Of a stretch of DNA of 5,677 nt, positions 1-5,677 are shown piece after piece. The position numbers were made by a program, and so were the translations under genes. The stretch is from positions 1 to 5,677 of the forward strand of contig JAGYJO010000097.1 of assembly GCA_018402095.1 (NCBI GenBank), read 5' to 3'. The first letter of the stretch is position 1; each line of letters opens with the position of its first letter. The notes beneath the pieces were generated by a model. It was not told the origin of the DNA. It was given only the letters and a program-made list of their open reading frames with translations, and searched no databases. The stretch is from a bacterium (lineage in GTDB: Bacteria; Margulisbacteria; Marinamargulisbacteria; SXXA01).

Positions 1-645
1 TCGGCACCATCCGCCTTGAGTGCTATTCCAACGACATCGATAGCGGAGGCCTCTCAGGTCAAACAAATGATAGATGATTTATCGTTTTGTCAGAAAGAAA
101 ATGCATGTAGAGCCAAGGATCAAGCGGTTAGTGGCGCTATGGACGTTATGGCGGGAACGGCCACGCTTGTCTCTGCGGGATTGACGGCGGGTATTGCGGC
201 TCCGATTGTGGCTGTAGGGGCTTGGGCTCTTGGTAGTATGGTGAAAACGGCGGTTGCGATTTATAGAGGAACGCAGAGCTCAGAGGCAAAAGATGTCCAG
301 CGTGAGCAGATTTCCAAACGTCTTGATGAGGGGTTGAAGGGGTTACAGTTCAAAGCGGCCAATGAGATTCCTTTGAGCTGTTCGGACAAAGCGATGTTGG
401 TGGCACTGCAGTCTGTGGGGCTTGTGGATAAAAATATAGATATTCATGCCGATTTATCGCCCAAAACGATTACAGTTTTGCATGGTGTTACCTCGGAGCA
501 TCTTGAAAACAGTTTTACAAAGGAGACTGAGACTTTGAAAAAAGAAGATTCTAAAATTGCTTCAGGCGTGCTCAATAGTATTGCGGCTGTGAAATCATTT
601 TTTGGCGGCTCTTCGCCTGTGAGTGCTGCTGGGGTGACGGGTTAA
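1..645 (+). CDS. Hypothetical protein with glycine-rich hydrophobic segment (5' end outside the window)
   Basis: I do not recognise this protein and assign no function. The frame is open from base 1 to the TAA at 643-645. A TTG at 16 and an ATG at 67 are possible internal starts, but the five upstream codons are also open (Ser-Ala-Pro-Ser-Ala), so the true start probably lies left of the window. Numbering from the TTG, the N-terminus is Ser/Thr/Ala-rich, followed by a polar stretch with Cys25 and Cys31. Residues about 44-83 are strongly hydrophobic and rich in small residues, with Gly47, Gly55, Gly59, Gly68 and Gly73. This could form a membrane hairpin or a glycine-zipper helix pair. The rest is charged and helical-looking, ending in a Ser/Gly/Ala-rich tail. 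No signal peptide can be judged because the start is missing. Its stop overlaps the start of the TPR gene, so the two are probably translationally coupled. A secreted or membrane-inserting protein is possible but is inference only. Confidence 0.72.
   Translation, partial: SAPSALSAIPTTSIAEASQVKQMIDDLSFCQKENACRAKDQAVSGAMDVMAGTATLVSAGLTAGIAAPIVAVGAWALGSMVKTAVAIYRGTQSSEAKDVQREQISKRLDEGLKGLQFKAANEIPLSCSDKAMLVALQSVGLVDKNIDIHADLSPKTITVLHGVTSEHLENSFTKETETLKKEDSKIASGVLNSIAAVKSFFGGSSPVSAAGVTG
631..636 (+). promoter_or_regulatory. Possible ribosome binding site for the TPR gene
   Basis: GGGGTG lies 8 bases before the ATG at 645, inside the end of the upstream gene. It partly matches the Shine-Dalgarno consensus. 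With the TAATG stop/start overlap it supports ATG 645 as the start and suggests coupled translation. The match is weak, and the surrounding codons are G-rich in any case. Confidence 0.35.
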
Positions 646-1913
646 TGGCGACACAAGAGCGTCCTTTGGTTGCTATTCATCACTTGTTGGTTAAGGCTGA
701 ATTTGATGAGGCATTACGTCTTCTAGATGCCCTTCCTGAGGCGGATCAGGGTGGGGAGGTTTGTTTTCTTAAAGGGACGACATTAGGGCTTCTGGATCGT
801 TTCGATCTTGCAAGGGCAGCCTTTCAACAAGCGATAGCGTTGACGCCCAATTCGCCAGAAATCATGACGGGGTTTGCGAGCATGTTGATGCGGGCCGGCC
901 ATGTGGGGCAGGCTCAGAGTCTGCTTGAACGCGTTCTTCAAATTGATTCTGAGTTTGGTGATGCACACTTTCAGTTGGGTTTGTTGTATTTTCAGTCTGA
1001 TGATTTTGTGTCGGCATTACCATGTTTTGATAGTGCGATTGCCTTGCAGCCAACACTGTCTGCGCCGCTGACGTTGAAGGCCCGTACCTGCATGGGATTA
1101 AAAGATTATGAGGTTGCAGCGCGGTGTTTCGTACAAGCGGTTCAGATCAATCCAGAGGATGTTGAAGCCCATTATTTTGCATCTGAATTGTGGTTGCTTG
1201 CCGGAGAAGTGTCTATGGCGATGACGTCATTGGAGGCCGTTGTTCGGATCAACCCGAAACATGAGTTGGCGTTGCGACAGTTGGGTTTGGCTTATTTTCA
1301 GTTGTCTCGGTATGACGATGCGTTGCCTATTCTCAAAAAATGCGTGTCATTAGAGCCTAAAAACACAGATTATCAATTTCGGTTTGCAACCTGTCTTTTG
1401 GAAACAGGTGCGTATGCTACAGCGATACATGCCTTTGATGCGATGTTGAAAAAAGACCCTCAGAATGTGGTGTTGATGTGTTCGAAGGCGATGGCGTGTA
1501 TCAAGTCCAAATCGTTTTCGGAGGCGATGGGTCTTTTGAGGCAAGCGGCGACTAGTGATCCCGCTCAGCCTTTGCCGTTTCAGTATATGGGCGCCTTGTT
1601 TGTGACGATGGCGCGTTATGAAGATGGTGTGAAAGCATTTGGGAAAGCCATTCGTTTGAACGACAATGATCCAGATGTGTATCAGGGGCAAGGTACTTGT
1701 TATTTGGGGATGAATTTGTTTTCAGAAGCCGTGGATGCCTTTCAGAAAGCCGCTGATTTATCTGATGCGGTGCAGTATCAAATCATGTTGGCGCAGGCCT
1801 ATATGAAAGCCGGACGCAAAGAAGATGCGCGTGCGTGTTTGAAAAAAGCCGCGGATAAGTACCCGGATATGGGCGATGTGATTCATCGGTTTTTGTCTGA
1901 ATTGGATATGTGA
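645..1913 (+). CDS. TPR-repeat protein (about eleven TPR units)
   Basis: This 422-residue protein is an almost uninterrupted tetratricopeptide-repeat solenoid. From residue 37 the 34-residue periodicity is regular, with units beginning near 37, 71, 105, 139, 173, 207, 241, 275, 309, 343 and 375. Most units show the TPR pattern: a small or aromatic residue in helix A (for example LGLLYFQ, LGLAYFQ), Ala near position 20, and a terminal Pro-Asn/Asp-like turn (LTPNS, INPED, INPKH, LEPKN, KDPQN). Residues 8-36 look like a degenerate first unit and the last 13 residues a capping helix. There is no signal peptide, membrane segment or fused catalytic domain, so a cytoplasmic scaffold is likely. TPRs bind peptides or proteins; the partner cannot be read from sequence. 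The ATG shares its A with the preceding TAA, so the hydrophobic upstream protein is a candidate partner (inference). The helicase gene follows after 15 bases. Confidence 0.93.
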   Translation: MATQERPLVAIHHLLVKAEFDEALRLLDALPEADQGGEVCFLKGTTLGLLDRFDLARAAFQQAIALTPNSPEIMTGFASMLMRAGHVGQAQSLLERVLQIDSEFGDAHFQLGLLYFQSDDFVSALPCFDSAIALQPTLSAPLTLKARTCMGLKDYEVAARCFVQAVQINPEDVEAHYFASELWLLAGEVSMAMTSLEAVVRINPKHELALRQLGLAYFQLSRYDDALPILKKCVSLEPKNTDYQFRFATCLLETGAYATAIHAFDAMLKKDPQNVVLMCSKAMACIKSKSFSEAMGLLRQAATSDPAQPLPFQYMGALFVTMARYEDGVKAFGKAIRLNDNDPDVYQGQGTCYLGMNLFSEAVDAFQKAADLSDAVQYQIMLAQAYMKAGRKEDARACLKKAADKYPDMGDVIHRFLSELDM

Positions 1914-1928
1914 TACACTGCGCTCCCC

Positions 1929-2573
1929 ATGCTTGATACATTAAACACACATCAGCGAGAAGCTGTTTTGCATTGTGCTGGCCCCTTAATGATTGTGGCC
2001 GGTGCCGGTTCTGGCAAGACTATGGTTTTGACCCAAAAAATTGCGTATTTGGTGCGTGAACTGGGGGTGTACCCAGATCACATTTTGGCGATTACCTTTA
2101 CCAACAAATCGGCCAAGGAAATGTTGCATCGTGTGACACCGTTGATCGATGATTCTCGCAGACCTTTTGTGGGGACTTTTCATGCCTTTTGTGGCGCGGT
2201 TCTTCGGCGCGATATGGGCTATTTGGGGCGTCCCACGTCCTATGTGATTTTGGATTATGCCGACCAGTTGAAATTAATCAAAAAAATAGCAGCTAAATTT
2301 AATTTGGATGACAATAAATATCCCCCAGCGGCGTTGCTGTCTGGGATTGATCGTCAAAAAAACGCACTGATTGATCCTGATCGTTATCCCGCACAGGGGT
2401 CGTATGATGCCATTCTGGGCAGTGTCTACAGGCAGTATCAACAAGAGCTAAAGACGCAAAATGCGGTTGACTTCAACGATATGATTGGTTTGACGGTGCA
2501 GTTGTTTCAGGACTTTCCTGAAGTTTTGGAACGGTATCAAGATCCCTATATCTTGGTATCAGGATACGAATAA
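1929..2573 (+). CDS. uvrD: UvrD/PcrA-type DNA helicase, N-terminal fragment (broken at Walker B)
   Basis: This is the N-terminal 1A/1B part of a superfamily 1A 3'-5' DNA helicase, which in repair unwinds the incised strand and releases UvrC. Visible motifs: Q-motif LNTHQREAV (Gln9), Walker A AGAGSGKT (24-31, Lys30), motif Ia AITFTNKSAKEM (54-65) and motif Ib GTFHAFC (82-88). The 1B domain then leads to the conserved VDFNDMI stretch and on to YILV at 207-210. Family members continue VDEYQDTN, but here the frame reads Ser-Gly-Tyr-Glu and stops at 214. The family is usually about 650-770 residues, so this is under a third of it; the remainder is in the next ORF in another frame. The ATG at 1929 gives the expected N-terminus but has no clear Shine-Dalgarno. 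It lies 15 bases after the TPR stop. As written, the fragment has no catalytic Asp-Glu and should not hydrolyse ATP alone. PcrA is an equally good name. Confidence 0.9.
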   Translation: MLDTLNTHQREAVLHCAGPLMIVAGAGSGKTMVLTQKIAYLVRELGVYPDHILAITFTNKSAKEMLHRVTPLIDDSRRPFVGTFHAFCGAVLRRDMGYLGRPTSYVILDYADQLKLIKKIAAKFNLDDNKYPPAALLSGIDRQKNALIDPDRYPAQGSYDAILGSVYRQYQQELKTQNAVDFNDMIGLTVQLFQDFPEVLERYQDPYILVSGYE

Positions 2574-2577
2574 TGTG
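2557..2577 (+). other. Remnant of helicase motif II in a third reading frame
   Basis: Bases 2557-2577 read Tyr-Gln-Asp-Thr-Asn-Asn-Val, the second half of the SF1A motif II (DEYQDTN), in a frame used by neither flanking ORF. The upstream ORF gives Ile-Leu-Val up to 2558 in its own frame, and the downstream ORF resumes the conserved Leu-Ala-Glu-Lys-Tyr in the remaining frame from about 2603. The six bases for Asp-Glu are absent. Relative to the expected gene, about 8 bases are missing before this remnant. About 4 bases are extra after it (or 1, if a one-codon insertion is tolerated). Seen in the sequence: the three-frame pattern. Inferred: the indel sizes, from the remembered family consensus. 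Confidence 0.82.
2561..2564 (+). promoter_or_regulatory. Possible ribosome binding site for the second helicase ORF
   Basis: AGGA sits 8 bases before the ATG at 2573, which overlaps the TAA of the first helicase ORF as TAATG. This could permit re-initiation on the C-terminal half. The same bases encode part of the ancestral motif II, so the match may be accidental. Confidence 0.3.
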
Positions 2578-4132
2578 TGCCTTATCTTTAATGATTAATA
2601 TGTTGGCAGAGAAGTATAATAATTTAACGGTTGTGGGTGATTTTGATCAGACCATTTACTCATGGCGTGGTGCGACTGTTCGTCATATGTTGTCTTTTGA
2701 GAAAACCTATCCGGGTGCAACCGTTGTCAAATTGGAGCAGAACTATCGCTCCTCGGGACATATTCTCAAAGCCGCAAATGGGTTGATTCAACAAAATACC
2801 CAACGACGCGACAAAAACCTCTGGACGGAAGCCAGTGACGGCGACCAAGTTGCGTACTATTTGGCATCCGATGAGAGAGAAGAAGCCCGGTATATTGCAG
2901 ATACGATGCAAGATCACATGAGAAAAGGTGTTCCTGCGCAAGAAATGGCTGTGTTGTACCGTACAAATGCCCAGAGTCGGGTTTTGGAAGAAACCTTTGC
3001 GCAACGGGGAATTCCTTATCGCCTGGTGGGTGGTTTGAAGTTTTTTGCGCGCGCGGAAATTAAAGACATATTGGCGTATTTACGCCTGGTACATAATCCG
3101 CAAGACTACATTGCGTTGAGTCGGGCTATTTCTGCACCGAGTAGGGGTGTCGGGAGTACCAGTGTTGATCGGTTTACAGAGTGGGCGCAGCGATTGGCTT
3201 TGCCTGTTTCCGAGCTTTTGGAGCGTTCGGACTCTCCTGTGGGGCCACGTTTTATGGCGGGTATTTTACAGTTTTATCGTTTTATTTTTCATCTCCAGGA
3301 TATTTTGGCGGGTGATATTGTGTTTCCTGAAGAGGAAACGCCGAAAACGTCTGAACCCAAGCGTGTCTGGGGTCCTGTATCGACGGAGCCCAAGGCCCAG
3401 CGTATTGATTTTCCTTTGGCCCGTGTTATTCGGACGATTTTGGATAGTGGCTATACCACCTATTTGCAAAAAGATGACAAAGGTCCCGATAAACTTGAAA
3501 ATATTTATGAGTTGATTTCTATGACGGAAGAGCAGCAGTCGCTGGATTCTTTTTTGGAAACAGCTGCTTTGGCTACCGACTGGGATACACAAGAAGAACA
3601 GCCCAATGCGGTGACTTTCACTACAGTGCATTTGGCAAAAGGGTTGGAGTATGACCTGGTGGTTGTCGCGGGTATGGAGGAGAAGATTTTTCCCCATTAC
3701 CGTTCATTGACATTGGAAGAAGTCGAAGAGGAACGGCGTTTGTGTTATGTCGCGATTACGCGTGGGCGGAAGTGGGTGCACCTGACATCCGCGAAGCAGC
3801 GTCTTATTTTTGGTGATTATTCCCGCAATGCACCTTCACGGTTTTTGGATGATATTCCCTCTCAGCACATGACACGTAATGAAGCAGCAAATCGGGGTGC
3901 TTTTGGATCGACGATTGCACCAAAACCACGTATTTTTCCACCTGCGATGAAGGCTGCTGCGGCGCCTGTTCAGAGCTATGCGCAAGGGGAGTCTGTTCGC
4001 CATACCCAATGGGGCGTGGGGTATATCAAGCGAATCGAAGGTGAGGGTGAAAAAGCAATTTTGCATATCTCCTTTGGGGGGCATATGAAAACGTTGATTG
4101 CCAAATACGCGCCTTTGCAAAAAATAATTTGA
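2573..4132 (+). CDS. uvrD: UvrD/PcrA-type DNA helicase, C-terminal fragment
   Basis: This is the rest of the helicase, 519 residues from the ATG that overlaps the first ORF's stop. Homology to the family appears to begin around residue 8. Motifs in order: motif III GDFDQTIYSWRGA (22-34), motif IV LEQNYRSS (54-61), the PYRLVGGLKFF segment (148-158), motif V TVHLAKGLE (351-359) and motif VI EEERRLCYVAITRGR (385-399, arginine finger candidate Arg397). The last 48 residues (472-519) match the Tudor-like C-terminal domain of PcrA/UvrD, with GESVRHTQWGVGYI and a terminal KYAPLQKII. Residues 251-279 form an acidic, Pro-rich linker that looks like an insertion in domain 2B. There is no premature stop or further frameshift in these 519 codons, so any inactivation is recent. 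Without Walker A and the motif II acids this polypeptide cannot be an ATPase on its own. uvrB follows after 24 bases. Confidence 0.9.
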   Translation: MCALSLMINMLAEKYNNLTVVGDFDQTIYSWRGATVRHMLSFEKTYPGATVVKLEQNYRSSGHILKAANGLIQQNTQRRDKNLWTEASDGDQVAYYLASDEREEARYIADTMQDHMRKGVPAQEMAVLYRTNAQSRVLEETFAQRGIPYRLVGGLKFFARAEIKDILAYLRLVHNPQDYIALSRAISAPSRGVGSTSVDRFTEWAQRLALPVSELLERSDSPVGPRFMAGILQFYRFIFHLQDILAGDIVFPEEETPKTSEPKRVWGPVSTEPKAQRIDFPLARVIRTILDSGYTTYLQKDDKGPDKLENIYELISMTEEQQSLDSFLETAALATDWDTQEEQPNAVTFTTVHLAKGLEYDLVVVAGMEEKIFPHYRSLTLEEVEEERRLCYVAITRGRKWVHLTSAKQRLIFGDYSRNAPSRFLDDIPSQHMTRNEAANRGAFGSTIAPKPRIFPPAMKAAAAPVQSYAQGESVRHTQWGVGYIKRIEGEGEKAILHISFGGHMKTLIAKYAPLQKII

Positions 4133-4147
4133 CGCTAAACGTAGACT

Positions 4148-4150
4148 GGA
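4148..4150 (+). promoter_or_regulatory. Weak ribosome binding site for uvrB
   Basis: GGA lies 6 bases before the ATG at 4157. It is a minimal Shine-Dalgarno but correctly spaced. The 24-base gap to the helicase stop contains no LexA-type CTGT-N8-ACAG palindrome, hairpin or convincing promoter, so uvrB is probably read through from upstream. Confidence 0.35.
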
Positions 4151-4156
4151 TTTGCT

Positions 4157-5677
4157 ATGCAAACGATAGATAAGACATTTGAGCTGGTAAGTGATTACTA
4201 CCCTTCTGGTGATCAACCGCATGCCATTGACGCCCTGGTGGATGGTCTCAATTCCGGCAAAAAAGAGCAGATCCTGCTTGGGGTGACGGGGTCTGGTAAG
4301 ACCTTTACCATGGCCAATGTGATTGCCAAAATGAACCGACCTGCGCTTATTTTGGCGCATAACAAAACCCTTGCGGCGCAGCTGTGTGAAGAGTTTCGGT
4401 CTTTTTTTCCAAATAATGCGGTTGAGTATTTTATTTCCTACTATGATTTCTATCAGCCAGAAGCCTACATCCCTGGTCGCGATGTGTATATCGAAAAAGA
4501 AGCACAGATCAATGCCGAGATAGAGCGGCTACGACATGCAGCTACACGCTCTCTTTTGACGCGTCGTGATGTGATTATTGTGGCGTCTGTGTCTTGTATT
4601 TACGGTTTGGGTATTCCAGAAGATTATGCGCGAGCGATTATTTCTCTCAAGGTGGGGGAGACTGTTTCTCGTCGTGACTTTTTGCTTCGTTTGGACAAGG
4701 TGCAGTACCAACGTAATGATGTGGAATTGGCGCCAGGTCGCTATCGGGTCAAGGGGGATGTCATTGATTTGTTTCCCTCTTGGAGTGAGATGGCCCTTCG
4801 GATGGAATTCTTTGGCGATGAGTTGGAGCGTATTTTGGAGTTTCATCCCGTATCCGGCAATATTTTGAATAGTATGCCCGCTATCGATATTTTTCCCGCT
4901 ACCCACTATGTGGTACACGACAATATGGACAGAGCGATGCAGGCGATCAAAAAAGAAATGACGGAGCAGGTTGCCCAATTTATGTCAGAAGAGAAACTCT
5001 TGGAAGCCCAACGGTTGGAGCAACGTACCCGATATGATCTCGAAATGATGGCTGAGATGGGATATTGCAAGGGGATAGAAAATTATTCGCGACATTTATC
5101 AGATCGACAGCCTGGGGAGCCCTCTGGGGTGTTACTAGACTTTTTCCCAAAGGATTTTATCACGTTTGTGGATGAATCCCATGCCTCTTTGCCGCAAGTC
5201 CGAGGGATGTTTGCTGGGGATTTGTCGCGTAAAACAGTGTTGGTAGACCATGGGTTTCGGTTGCCATCTGCGGTGGATAACCGGCCGCTACGTTTTGAGG
5301 AATTCGAAGAGCGATTGGGCTCTCGTATCTATGTCTCTGCGACCCCGGGGCCCTATGAAATGGCTTCTTGTGGTGTTGATATGACCAAACCACCGGAGTC
5401 CCGATGGGAAGATACGGGCGTTGTTGAGCAAATCATTCGTCCAACAGGGTTGGTAGACCCTGAGATAGAGGTCCGAGAGACGGTAGGTCAGATCGATGAC
5501 CTTCTCAATGAGATACAGATCGTGCGTGGCCGTAATGAACGCACATTGGTGACGACGATTACCAAGCAGATGTCGGAAGAACTCTCCCAGTTTTTGGATG
5601 AAAAAGGTGTTCTTGTGACTTATTTGCATTCAGAAATTCAGACCTTGGATCGCTTGGATATTTTGAAGAAATTGCGT
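4157..5677 (+). CDS. uvrB: UvrB, excinuclease ABC subunit B (3' end outside the window)
   Basis: UvrB receives damaged DNA from UvrA, verifies the lesion by threading one strand behind a beta-hairpin, and recruits UvrC for incision. The frame is open for 507 codons to the window edge; full-length UvrB is about 670 residues. Visible features: N-terminal FELVSDYYPSGDQPHAI, Walker A GVTGSGKT (42-49, Lys48), beta-hairpin YYDFYQPEAYIP (95-106), RRDVIIVASVSCIYGLG, and the UvrA-binding domain 2 around 160-250 with QYQRND and GDVIDLFPS. These are followed by GIENYSRHLSDR, motif II VDESH (338-342), GFRLPSAVDNRPL, motif III SATPG (394-398) and the start of the second RecA-like domain, ending near YLHSE...LDILKKLR. 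Motifs V and VI and the C-terminal UvrC-binding helical hairpin lie beyond the window. The ATG gives the standard N-terminus. All visible catalytic residues are intact, unlike in the neighbouring helicase. One hairpin aromatic that is usually Tyr is Phe98 here. Confidence 0.97.
   Translation, partial: MQTIDKTFELVSDYYPSGDQPHAIDALVDGLNSGKKEQILLGVTGSGKTFTMANVIAKMNRPALILAHNKTLAAQLCEEFRSFFPNNAVEYFISYYDFYQPEAYIPGRDVYIEKEAQINAEIERLRHAATRSLLTRRDVIIVASVSCIYGLGIPEDYARAIISLKVGETVSRRDFLLRLDKVQYQRNDVELAPGRYRVKGDVIDLFPSWSEMALRMEFFGDELERILEFHPVSGNILNSMPAIDIFPATHYVVHDNMDRAMQAIKKEMTEQVAQFMSEEKLLEAQRLEQRTRYDLEMMAEMGYCKGIENYSRHLSDRQPGEPSGVLLDFFPKDFITFVDESHASLPQVRGMFAGDLSRKTVLVDHGFRLPSAVDNRPLRFEEFEERLGSRIYVSATPGPYEMASCGVDMTKPPESRWEDTGVVEQIIRPTGLVDPEIEVRETVGQIDDLLNEIQIVRGRNERTLVTTITKQMSEELSQFLDEKGVLVTYLHSEIQTLDRLDILKKLR

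Noticed and set aside
1411..1691. Nucleotide-level tandem repeats in the TPR gene
   Set aside because: The 102-base periodicity exists only at the protein level; the DNA of the units is diverged, so there is no recent DNA repeat expansion.
2522..2575. Programmed -1 ribosomal frameshift joining the two helicase ORFs
   Set aside because: The frame relationship fits -1 and the overlap window is open from 2522. However, no slippery heptamer of the X-XXY-YYZ type is present, and a slip would still leave out the Asp-Glu of motif II and would not use the YQDTNNV remnant.
2556..2600. Intron, intein or mobile-element insertion splitting the helicase
   Set aside because: The two halves abut with no inserted sequence; the locus has lost bases overall. 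There are no terminal repeats or splicing motifs.
3147..3515. Forward ORF of 122 codons inside the helicase, rich in aromatic and hydrophobic residues
   Set aside because: It is an out-of-frame reading of the helicase 2B region; the helicase frame is conserved and intact there, and the Trp/Phe-rich product is a by-product of frame.
3266..3697. Reverse-strand ORF of 143 codons opposite the helicase
   Set aside because: It is antisense to conserved helicase sequence up to motif V, with composition typical of a shadow frame and no family motif.
4133..4156. Promoter, terminator or SOS box between the helicase and uvrB
   Set aside because: The 24-base gap has no inverted repeat, T-run, -10/-35 pair or CTGT-N8-ACAG pattern.
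3836..4360. Reverse-strand ORF of 174 codons across the helicase end and uvrB start
   Set aside because: It lies opposite strongly conserved coding sequence of two recognised proteins and shows no recognisable protein character; it is a shadow frame.

Overview
The window is a compact bacterial gene cluster. All genes are on the + strand and there is almost no intergenic DNA. No rRNA, tRNA, mobile element, CRISPR array or terminator is visible. UvrB and a UvrD/PcrA-type helicase show that the source is a bacterium. Base composition is mid-range and coding style looks uniform across the window, so nothing points to recent transfer. I cannot assign a phylum from these proteins alone.

Layout, left to right: (1) 1-645 is the 3' part of an unrecognised gene. 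It encodes a protein with a glycine/alanine-rich hydrophobic stretch, and its reading frame is still open at the left edge. (2) 645-1913 is a 422-residue protein made almost entirely of about eleven 34-residue TPR units. Its start codon shares one base with the stop of gene 1 (TAATG). (3) 1929-4132 is a UvrD/PcrA superfamily 1A DNA helicase locus split into two ORFs, 1929-2573 and 2573-4132, which again meet at a TAATG. (4) 4157-5677 is uvrB, the damage-verification subunit of the UvrABC excision nuclease, cut off by the right edge after 507 codons. The gaps between genes are 15 and 24 bases, so the cluster is probably one transcription unit with its promoter upstream of the window.

The main point of interest is the helicase. 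Together the two ORFs carry every other expected SF1A motif and the C-terminal Tudor-like domain. The break falls exactly on motif II (Walker B, VDEYQDTN). The first ORF reads ILV and then goes out of frame. The remainder of the motif, YQDTNNV, is present but in a third reading frame, and the catalytic Asp-Glu pair is missing in all frames. Relative to the family this looks like a loss of about 8 bases followed within about 20 bases by a gain of about 4 (or 1). Either the helicase is a recent pseudogene, or the sequence has a local error, or two polypeptides are made that lack the catalytic acidic pair.

Functionally, UvrB verifies damage and recruits UvrC, while UvrD removes UvrC and the incised oligonucleotide. 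Their adjacency makes this a nucleotide-excision-repair cluster. The TPR protein and the hydrophobic protein upstream have no evident link to repair.
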